In this document: in pieces, positions 1-4,406 of the stretch
Numbering within the stretch: the first letter of the stretch is position 1
How the letters are laid out: each line of letters starts with the position of its first letter
Origin: CAMPJU01 sp046566095
Lineage (GTDB): Bacteria; Pseudomonadota; Gammaproteobacteria; Xanthomonadales; Xanthomonadaceae
Direction of reading: 5' to 3'
DNA: 5,967 bases
Assembly (NCBI GenBank): GCA_046566095.1
Contig: JBKHXI010000188.1
Coordinates: 1-5,967, forward strand
Made by a program: the position numbers and the translations under genes
Notes under the pieces: model-generated
Database searches by the model: none
The model's input: only the letters and a program-made list of their open reading frames with translations
Told to the model about the DNA's origin: nothing

Positions 1-1532
1 GGAATCGGGATCGAGACGTTGCGGATGCCGCGCCGGACCCATTCCTGCAGCAGCGTCCCCCCCGGGATCCAGTAACGATCGAAGCGCGTCGGCTCGTACC
101 CGTAGGGCGGGCGCTGCAACCAGGTGCCGGCACGGTCGAGATCGGCGATCCGCTCCTCGACCGAACCCGGCGGCGCCCCGCCCGGCCGCCCCGCCGGCGC
201 GTCCGCCAGCCGCGGCCGGCCGCCCTCGTCGAACAGCCCCGGCGGCCCGCCCTGGCGCCCGCCCGGACGGTTGCGCAGGGCCTCCCCCCAGTCGTCGCCG
301 CGGCTGCTCGTGGCCGGCGCCCCGGGCGGCAGCCCGGGCGCGGGCGCGGTGCCCGGCTGCGTCGCCGGCCCGGTCGCCCCCGGCGCGGCGGGCGGCGCCG
401 GGCCGGTGCGCGCGGCCGGGGCTGCGGCCGTGTCCGCGGCGGCCGCGCGTTCCGGCGCAGCGGCATCCGCGCGATCCGGCGTCGGGATCGCGCGTTCGGC
501 CAGCGCCTCGGGCCGCGGCGCAGGCAACTCCGGCGCGGCGATGCGCGGCGCCGGCAGCACCGGCGAACGCGGCGTCGGCGTCACCGGTTCCGGGATCTCC
601 CGCTGCTGCAGCGCAGGCGGCGCCGGCGGCACCGGCGGCGCGGACGCGACCGGCGGCAGCTCCGGCATCCGGATCGCCGGCGCCGGCGTCCGCGCCGGTT
701 CCGGGATCGCGATCTCGCGGACCGCCGGCGGCGCCGCTTCCAGCTCCGGACTGGCCGGCGCCGGCGGCACCACCACCATCCGCGGCGTCGGCGGCGGCAG
801 CACGAAATCGCTGTCCGGCTCGTCCACCTCGGTGACCTGGACCGGCTGCGCGGCGACCGGCGGCGCCGGGATCGGGCGCTCGCGCAGCGGCGGCGGTTCC
901 AGCGCCAGCGTGCGCGGCGCGATCGCGATCTCCGGCCGCGGCAGTTCGGGCGGCGCCAGCTCGGGTGGAACCGCCTCTCCCGGCGCCGGCTCCGCGGCGG
1001 CGATGCCGGACGCGGCCGGCGCGGGCGCGCTGGCGGGGACGTCCGCTGGCGCCGGTTCCGCGGCCGGCGCACCGGCGCCCGGCTGCTCGGGCGTGCCGCG
1101 GCCGACCCATTCCACCCGGACCACCACCGGCTCGCCCGCGCCCGCGGCCGGCGGCACCAGGAAATGCGCGTCCATCAGCCAGACCAGCAGCACCGCCAGC
1201 ACCAGATGGACCACGCAGGTGGCGGCGATGCCGGCGATCCGCGGCCCCTTCTCGTCCGCCGCCGGCGGATGCCATTGCTGGCGCCAGAGCGTGGCGAAGG
1301 CCTGCCAGCGGTCGAGGAAGGCGCCGGCGCGCGGCGGTTCGCGCAGCGGCCGCTGCAGCAGCACCGCGACCATCTCCGGCGCCGGCGCGCCGGTCACCCC
1401 GTGGCGCTGCGGCCGGATCGCCTCCAGCCAGGCCTGCCAGCCCGGGGGCAGCTGGCCCGGGGATTCGGGGCGGATCGACCGCAGCGTGCGCCGCCGGCGC
1501 AGGACGTCGATCAGGTCGGCGGCCGAAAACAC
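1..1532 (-). CDS. Proline-rich single-pass membrane protein, TonB-like anchor (C-terminus cut off)
   Basis: The first 510 codons are present and the gene runs off the left edge. The start is GTG at 1532: the frame has a stop at 1617-1619 and no ATG, GTG or TTG between it and this GTG. Residues 1-98 look cytoplasmic, with an Arg-rich stretch near residues 12-21. Residues about 99-120 form one transmembrane helix. Within it T105-C-V-V-H109 lines up with the S-x-x-x-H motif of the TonB anchor helix. Residues about 126-410 are Pro/Ala-rich (50 prolines in residues 181-340) with degenerate repeats. From about 411 the sequence looks folded again, with aromatics around 471-498. It starts 16 bases after the nfuA stop, so the two are probably co-transcribed; no clear ribosome site is visible. 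It resembles proteins annotated in Xanthomonas as 'transmembrane repetitive protein'. Function is unknown, and no TonB C-terminal domain can be confirmed because the end is missing. Confidence 0.85.
   Translation of the reverse strand, partial: MFSAADLIDVLRRRRTLRSIRPESPGQLPPGWQAWLEAIRPQRHGVTGAPAPEMVAVLLQRPLREPPRAGAFLDRWQAFATLWRQQWHPPAADEKGPRIAGIAATCVVHLVLAVLLVWLMDAHFLVPPAAGAGEPVVVRVEWVGRGTPEQPGAGAPAAEPAPADVPASAPAPAASGIAAAEPAPGEAVPPELAPPELPRPEIAIAPRTLALEPPPLRERPIPAPPVAAQPVQVTEVDEPDSDFVLPPPTPRMVVVPPAPASPELEAAPPAVREIAIPEPARTPAPAIRMPELPPVASAPPVPPAPPALQQREIPEPVTPTPRSPVLPAPRIAAPELPAPRPEALAERAIPTPDRADAAAPERAAAADTAAAPAARTGPAPPAAPGATGPATQPGTAPAPGLPPGAPATSSRGDDWGEALRNRPGGRQGGPPGLFDEGGRPRLADAPAGRPGGAPPGSVEERIADLDRAGTWLQRPPYGYEPTRFDRYWIPGGTLLQEWVRRGIRNVSIPI
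477..884 (-). repeat. Degenerate proline-rich repeats in the periplasmic arm
   Basis: This codes for residues 217-352 of the proline-rich protein. A core of the form (R/E)-E-R-x-I-P-x-P recurs four times: RERPIPAP (217), REIAIPEP (272), REIPEP (311) and AERAIPTP (345). P-E-L-P motifs sit nearby at residues 195, 290 and 334. The DNA repeats are imperfect, so this is an old diverged array, not a recent tandem duplication. The composition suggests an extended, stiff, polyproline-like arm. Confidence 0.6.
1173..1238 (-). other. Transmembrane helix with TonB-like (S/T)xxxH motif
   Basis: This codes for residues 99-120 of the proline-rich protein, an uninterrupted hydrophobic run that begins after the charged segment DEKGPR and ends before D121. 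The basic N-terminal side and the long Pro-rich tail suggest an N-in, C-out orientation. T105 and H109 have the spacing of Ser16 and His20 in E. coli TonB, where the histidine is needed for coupling to ExbB/ExbD. The Thr-for-Ser change is conservative. A functional parallel is inference. Confidence 0.6.
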
Positions 1533-1548
1533 GCGCGCCGGGGTCCGC

Positions 1549-2142
1549 TCAGGCGACGTCGCGCGGGATGTAGGGCGCGTCGCCGGTGGCGTGGTCGGTG
1601 GCGTCGCGCACCGCGGTCACGCCCGGCACCTTCTCCTTCAGCGTCTTCTCGATGCCCTGCTTCAGGGTCACGTCGGCCATGCCGCAGCCGTGGCAGCCAC
1701 CGCCGAAGCGCAGCACCACCACGCCGTCGGCGGTGACCTCCTGCAGCTCGACGTGCCCGCGGTGCTGGGCGAGCTGCGGGTTGATCTCCTGGTCGATCAG
1801 CCAGCGCACACGCTCGACCAGCGAGGCGGCCTCGCCCGGCGCCTCGCCCTTGATCCGCGGCGCGCGGATCTGCAGCTGGCCGCCGGTGGCCTGCTGGGCG
1901 TAGTCGATCTCGGCGCCGTCCAGCCAGGCCACGCTGGCCGCGTCCAGCCACAGGGTGAAGCCCTCGCAGTCCACCGCCCACTCGTCGCCCTGCAGGTCGG
2001 CAGGCTCCGCGAACTCCAGGCGCACGTCGGCCTGCGGCGTGCCCGGGCGGGTCGCCGCCAGGCGCACGCCGAGGCCGGGCAGGTCCTCGCGTTCGAGCAG
2101 CCGGCGGAAATGGACCTGGGCGGATTCGGAAATCTGGATCAT
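1549..2142 (-). CDS. nfuA: NfuA, Fe-S cluster biogenesis/carrier protein
   Basis: This 197-residue protein is close to the 191 of E. coli NfuA. It is a cytosolic carrier that holds a [4Fe-4S] cluster at a dimer interface and passes it to target enzymes, especially under oxidative stress or iron limitation. Residues 1 to about 100 form the A-type-like N-terminal domain, which lacks the three cluster cysteines of true A-type proteins (only C59 is present), as expected for NfuA. Residues about 105-182 are the Nfu domain, with the C150-H-G-C153 motif inside GGGCHGCGMAD. The ATG at 2142 has no Shine-Dalgarno sequence, but a TAGAAT hexamer ends seven bases upstream, so the mRNA may be leaderless. 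The proline-rich membrane protein gene follows 16 bases after the stop, and phhB is divergent. The identification is secure. Confidence 0.96.
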   Translation of the reverse strand: MIQISESAQVHFRRLLEREDLPGLGVRLAATRPGTPQADVRLEFAEPADLQGDEWAVDCEGFTLWLDAASVAWLDGAEIDYAQQATGGQLQIRAPRIKGEAPGEAASLVERVRWLIDQEINPQLAQHRGHVELQEVTADGVVVLRFGGGCHGCGMADVTLKQGIEKTLKEKVPGVTAVRDATDHATGDAPYIPRDVA

Positions 2143-2148
2143 GCGGCT

Positions 2149-2154
2149 ATTCTA
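2149..2154 (-). promoter_or_regulatory. Putative -10 box of nfuA (TAGAAT)
   Basis: TAGAAT, read on the minus strand, matches the sigma70 -10 consensus at five of six positions and lies in one of the few A/T-rich patches of the region. It ends seven bases before the nfuA ATG, which would place transcription initiation at or next to the start codon. No good -35 hexamer is seen 16-17 bases upstream. The box also lies inside the short inverted repeat GCTATTCTAGC (2146-2156). Confidence 0.4.
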
Positions 2155-2165
2155 GCGGCCCGGGT

Positions 2166-2183
2166 GGCGCGCGACGGCGCGCC
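2166..2183. repeat. Perfect inverted repeat in the nfuA/phhB divergent region
   Basis: The arms GGCGCGC (2166-2172) and GCGCGCC (2177-2183) flank a four-base centre, GACG. If nfuA transcription starts near 2142, the repeat spans about -24 to -41 and covers the -35 position, as a repressor or activator site would. Such GC-only repeats also arise by chance in this composition, so the operator role is a guess. Confidence 0.3.
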
Positions 2184-2219
2184 TGCACCCTGCGACCACG
2201 CCCGATGTGGTCTGTTCAT

Positions 2220-2239
2220 GCGGCGTCCCGCCGCGGGAG
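2220..2239 (+). promoter_or_regulatory. Ribosome binding site of phhB with two competing hairpins
   Basis: GGGAG at 2235-2239 lies seven bases before the ATG at 2247 and decides this start over the upstream in-frame ATG at 2205. Two exclusive stems are possible. GCGGCG/CGCCGC (2220-2225 with 2229-2234) leaves the site free. TCCCG/CGGGA (2226-2230 with 2234-2238) covers it. A further perfect stem, GACCAC/GTGGTC (2194-2199 with 2207-2212), lies just upstream. The ribosome site is well supported; the structures are by eye only. Confidence 0.45.
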
Positions 2240-2246
2240 TGTCCAC

Positions 2247-2594
2247 ATGTCCGACCTGATCCCCCTCGCCCAGGCCCGCTGCACGCCCCGCAAGGGCAGC
2301 GAGCACAGGCTGACCGAGGCCCGCATCCGCGAACTGCTGCCCGAGGTGCCGGGCTGGGAACTGGCCGAGGACGGCCATGCCCTCACCCGCAGCTATCGCT
2401 TCGAGGACTACCATCGGACCATGGCGTTCGTGAATGCGCTGGCCTACGTGGCCCACCGCGAGGACCACCATCCGGACCTGGCGGTGCACTACGACCGCTG
2501 CGTGGTCCGCTGGTCCACCCACGACGTCGGCGGCCTGTCGGAAAACGACTTCATCTGCGCGGCCAAGGCCGACGCCCTGTTCGGGGAGGAATGA
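2247..2594 (+). CDS. phhB: Pterin-4a-carbinolamine dehydratase
   Basis: This 115-residue protein is the usual size for the family. It dehydrates 4a-hydroxytetrahydropterin, the product of phenylalanine hydroxylase, so that the pterin cofactor can be recycled; it acts in the cytosol. The family signature is intact: E72-D-H74-H75-P76-D with Y82 and V87, then T91-H92-x-x-G95-G-L and D101-F with a following A-x-x-A-D helix. The two adjacent histidines and H92 match the known active-site histidines. The start at 2247 is preceded by GGGAG at 7 bases; an earlier ATG at 2205 would add 14 residues that do not look like the family. No phenylalanine hydroxylase gene is present in this window. Its stop overlaps the possible first ATG (2591) of the downstream lipoprotein gene, so the two are probably translated from one mRNA. 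Confidence 0.93.
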   Translation: MSDLIPLAQARCTPRKGSEHRLTEARIRELLPEVPGWELAEDGHALTRSYRFEDYHRTMAFVNALAYVAHREDHHPDLAVHYDRCVVRWSTHDVGGLSENDFICAAKADALFGEE

Positions 2595-2596
2595 CG

Positions 2597-3025
2597 ATGT
2601 CCGCCACCACGTCCCGCGCGCGGCGCGCCCCGCGCCTGCTGCCGGCCGCCGGCCTGCTGGCCCTGTCGCTGGCGCTGCTGGCCGCCTGCGGCCGGGGCGA
2701 ACCCGAGCGCCTGGTCGACCCGCCGACCAACGTGGTCGCGGTCGACACCCCGCCGCCGGAATACCCGGTCTCGCTGGCCTGCGCCGACATCGGCGGCAAG
2801 GTCGTGCTGGCGCTGACCATCGGCACCGACGGCCGCCCGAAGCGGGCCGTGATCGAGCAGCGCAGCGGCGTGCCGGAGCTGGACCGGCTGGCGCTGGAGG
2901 CGGTGCAGGCCTGGCGCTTCCGGCCGGCGACCTACGACGGCGCGCCGGTCGAGACCACCATCCAGGTGCCGATGACCTTCCGCCCGCCGCCGGAGGGCGA
3001 CATCCGCTGCGCACCGGCCGGCTGA
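2597..3025 (+). CDS. Lipoprotein with a stand-alone TonB C-terminal domain
   Basis: This encodes 142 residues. Residues 1-30 are a lipoprotein signal: a basic N-region (RARRAPR), a hydrophobic core and the lipobox L-A-A-C31. Gly at +2 argues against inner-membrane retention. After a short linker, residues about 53-129 are a TonB C-terminal domain, with P-E-Y-P at 54-57, G-K-V-V-L-A-L, T-D-G at 77-79, L96-D-R-L-A-L, V103-Q-A-W-R-F and V-P-M-T-F at 124-128. C62 and C138 may form a disulfide. Unlike true TonB it has no ExbB/D-coupling helix and no proline-rich arm. Two in-frame ATGs exist, at 2591 and 2597. I chose 2597 because GGAGGA (2585-2590) is six bases before it but directly abuts 2591. 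It sits in an apparent operon with phhB and converges on rluC with a 4-bp gap. The domain is clear; the partner and role are unknown. Confidence 0.88.
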   Translation: MSATTSRARRAPRLLPAAGLLALSLALLAACGRGEPERLVDPPTNVVAVDTPPPEYPVSLACADIGGKVVLALTIGTDGRPKRAVIEQRSGVPELDRLALEAVQAWRFRPATYDGAPVETTIQVPMTFRPPPEGDIRCAPAG

Positions 3026-3035
3026 GCGCTCAGCC
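3020..3035. terminator. 16-bp palindrome spanning both convergent stop codons
   Basis: GGCTGAGCGCTCAGCC is a perfect palindrome. It contains the TGA of the lipoprotein gene (3023-3025) and, on the other strand, the TGA of rluC (3030-3032). As RNA from either strand it gives a six-pair stem with a GCGC loop. There is no T-tract on either side, so it is not a canonical intrinsic terminator. It may still protect 3' ends or slow polymerase for both converging transcripts. Confidence 0.4.
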
Positions 3036-3992
3036 CAGGCGGTCGAGCACTTCGCCCAGGTCCGGCGGCAGCGGGGCGTGGATCGCGTAGGGGCTGTCGC
3101 CGCCGTCGAGCGCGAACTCGAGCGAAGCCGCGTGCAGGAACAGCCGGCGCAGCCCGGCCTGCTCGCGCAGGCGGCGGTTGGCGTCCGGGTCGCCGTACTT
3201 GTCGTCGCCGGCGACCGGGTGTCCGATGTGCGCCGCGTGCACCCGGATCTGGTGGGTGCGGCCGGTGTCGATCCGGACCTCGCACCAGGAATGGCCGCCA
3301 CGCCGCTCCAGCAGCCGGAAGCGGCTCAGCGAGGGCTTGCCGGCGTCGCCGACCTGGACATGGCGCTCGCCGCCCTGGCGCAGCCCGACCTGCAGCGGCA
3401 GGTCCACGCGCATGGCGCCGTCCGGCATCCGCCCCAGCAGCAGCGCCAGGTAGCGCTTGACGATGCCGCCCTGCCCCGCGCCGCGCATCAGCGCCTGCAG
3501 TTCCGCCAGCGCCGCGCGCTTCCGGGCCAGCAGCAGCACGCCGGAGGTGTCGCGGTCGAGCCGGTGCACCAGCTCCAGCGAGTCGCGCGGGCGCAGCGCG
3601 CGCAGGATCTCGATCGCGCCGAAGGAGATGCCGCTGCCGCCGTGGCTGGCGATCCCGGAGGGCTTGTTCACCGCCAGCAGGCGCGCGTCCTCGAACACGA
3701 TCGCCGCCTCCATCGCCTCCAGCAGCCCCTGCGACGGCGCCCCGGTCCGGCCGGCCTCGGCCAGCCGGACCGGCGGGATCCGCACCTGGTCGCCCGCCGC
3801 CAGCCTGCGCTCGGCCCTGGCCCGCCCGCCGTTCACCCGCACCTGGCCCGAACGCACCAGCTTGTAGACCAGCGAGCGCGGGGCGCCCTTGAGCTGGCCC
3901 AGCAGGAAATTGTCCAGCCGCTGCCCGGCCCGGTCCTCGGGGACGGCGAGCGTGCGCGCGCCGCCGCCGCGGGGGGTATCTGAATGGGTCAT
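3030..3992 (-). CDS. rluC: 23S rRNA pseudouridine synthase RluC
   Basis: This 320-residue protein matches the 319 of E. coli RluC, which makes pseudouridine at positions 955, 2504 and 2580 of 23S rRNA. Residues about 18-75 are an S4 RNA-binding domain (GQRLDNFL, then YKLVRSGQVRVN, then AGDQVRIPPVRL). The RluA-type catalytic domain follows, with NKPSG at 109-113, the HGGSG segment typical of RluC at 117-121, and the catalytic aspartate D146 in HRLDRDTSG. R-T-H-Q-I-R-V-H at 245-252 and the following G-H-P-V and D-D-K-Y-G segments complete the fold. The ATG at 3992 starts just before the S4 domain. An AGG eight bases upstream is the only, weak, ribosome site. The open frame continues far upstream, but that part is antisense to rne and not real coding. 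The divergent rluC-rne pair matches the arrangement in E. coli. RluD-type paralogues are a less likely reading because of the HGGSG segment. Confidence 0.95.
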   Translation of the reverse strand: MTHSDTPRGGGARTLAVPEDRAGQRLDNFLLGQLKGAPRSLVYKLVRSGQVRVNGGRARAERRLAAGDQVRIPPVRLAEAGRTGAPSQGLLEAMEAAIVFEDARLLAVNKPSGIASHGGSGISFGAIEILRALRPRDSLELVHRLDRDTSGVLLLARKRAALAELQALMRGAGQGGIVKRYLALLLGRMPDGAMRVDLPLQVGLRQGGERHVQVGDAGKPSLSRFRLLERRGGHSWCEVRIDTGRTHQIRVHAAHIGHPVAGDDKYGDPDANRRLREQAGLRRLFLHAASLEFALDGGDSPYAIHAPLPPDLGEVLDRLG

Positions 3993-4007
3993 TCCGGGAA
4001 CCTGATC

Positions 4008-4016
4008 TGGTACACT
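4008..4016 (+). promoter_or_regulatory. Putative extended -10 promoter of rne
   Basis: TGG-TACACT fits the extended -10 form TGn-TATAAT, with four of six hexamer bases matching. No -35 match is seen 16-18 bases upstream, which extended -10 promoters can tolerate. Initiation would fall near 4022-4024, giving a leader of about 385 bases. E. coli rne likewise has a long leader (about 361 bases). The start site is not proven. Confidence 0.35.
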
Positions 4017-4027
4017 CGCGACGCGAG
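4015..4027. repeat. 13-bp palindrome at the likely rne start site
   Basis: CTCGCGACGCGAG is a perfect inverted repeat around a central A, directly after the putative -10. As DNA it could be an operator. As RNA it could give only a four-pair stem with a five-base loop, and only if transcription began upstream of it. Confidence 0.35.
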
Positions 4028-4040
4028 ACAAGGGTTTGAT

Positions 4041-4083
4041 TCGCCGGGAGTTGTACGCAGGGCCGAAGGCCCGCCTCCCGCGA
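4041..4083 (+). promoter_or_regulatory. Long compound stem-loop in the rne leader
   Basis: The outer stem pairs TCG (4041-4043) and CGGGAG (4045-4050) with CTCCCG (4075-4080) and CGA (4081-4083), with C4044 as a single-base bulge. Inside it GGGCC (4060-4064) pairs with GGCCC (4068-4072) around a GAA loop, leaving TTGTACGCA (4051-4059) as an asymmetric internal loop. It is the strongest candidate for a feedback sensor like hp2 of the enterobacterial rne leader. Confidence 0.45.
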
Positions 4084-4225
4084 TCCCGGACGCGCCGGCC
4101 ACCACCGCCCCGAGGCGGCCATGGTAGCGGCCCGCCGGCACGCCCGGCCATCGCCCGGTGGCTCGCGCCACCCGTGCTGAACATCATTCCGCCGGCCACC
4201 GGGCATGCCCGGGCGCCGACGGCCC

Positions 4226-4246
4226 GACAACAGGCAACATTTTTGA
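4226..4246 (+). promoter_or_regulatory. A/U-rich linker with RNase E-type cleavage match
   Basis: This is the only long unstructured, A/T-rich stretch of the leader, lying between two stem-loops. ACATT at 4237-4241 fits the single-stranded RNase E consensus RN/WUU, with cleavage expected between 4238 and 4239. A cut here would leave the downstream hairpins attached to rne. The run of five T (4240-4244) is too short and too far from the preceding stem to act as a terminator. Confidence 0.35.
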
Positions 4247-4406
4247 AGCGCTCCCGCGGCGAGCCGTGGTGTCGTAGCGCTGGAACACTCGAGGCCCCGC
4301 GGCGCGCCCGGCGCGCGGCGGGACCGGCGGTATCCAGAGGCGAAACGCCCCATGGCGTTGCCGCGTGCTGCCCCTGCGGGGGCGAAGGCGCGCGAGGAAC
4401 GCAACC

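Larger units (their letters stand above)
3993..4406. other. Non-coding region between rluC and rne
   Basis: These 414 bases hold no convincing gene. Frames crossing it give only Arg/Pro/Ala-rich translations without recognisable domains. It must contain the divergent promoters of rluC and rne, and on the plus strand it holds a dense run of stem-loops that I read as the rne 5' leader. For rluC, a TTGTCT hexamer (4031 to 4026, minus strand) could be a -35, but no good -10 follows at the right distance. Confidence 0.7.
4028..4406 (+). promoter_or_regulatory. Structured 5' leader of rne
   Basis: A run of perfect stems lies between the likely promoter and the start codon. The stems pair 4045-4050 with 4075-4080 (with an inner stem), 4105-4109 with 4114-4118, 4157-4162 with 4167-4172, 4199-4204 with 4207-4212, 4247-4252 with 4276-4281 (inner stem 4254-4259 with 4264-4269), 4296-4300 with 4318-4322 (inner 4302-4306 with 4312-4316), 4344-4349 with 4354-4359, and 4370-4374 with 4379-4383. 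In E. coli, RNase E controls its own level by acting on its structured leader, where stem-loop hp2 acts as the sensor. A matching role here is inferred from position and structure, not from sequence identity. The ribosome site GAGGA (4394-4398) lies after the last stem, eight bases before the ATG, and appears unpaired. Confidence 0.5.

Noticed and set aside
1511..1981. A minus-strand frame of 156 codons inside nfuA.
   Set aside because: It is out of frame with the well-conserved nfuA and has an Arg/Gly/Ala-rich translation with no domain.
2205..2246. An upstream ATG (2205) as the start of phhB.
   Set aside because: It would add 14 residues unlike the family, and it would place the good ribosome site GGGAG inside the coding sequence.
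124..2259. A 711-codon open frame on the plus strand.
   Set aside because: It is antisense to the proline-rich gene and to nfuA, its Gly/Ala/Ser composition reflects the reversed proline codons, and it has no domains.
2591..2596. ATG at 2591 as the start of the lipoprotein gene, giving a 4-bp overlap with phhB.
   Set aside because: The strong GGAGGA sequence touches this ATG directly, while it is correctly spaced for the ATG at 2597. The difference is only two residues.
3989..4171. A 60-codon minus-strand frame upstream of rluC.
   Set aside because: It overlaps the rluC start out of frame, lacks a ribosome site and resembles nothing.
4210..4245. A stem (4210-4214 with 4222-4226) followed by five T, as a terminator or attenuator before rne.
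   Set aside because: The T run lies 13 bases after the stem and is short, so it does not fit an intrinsic terminator.
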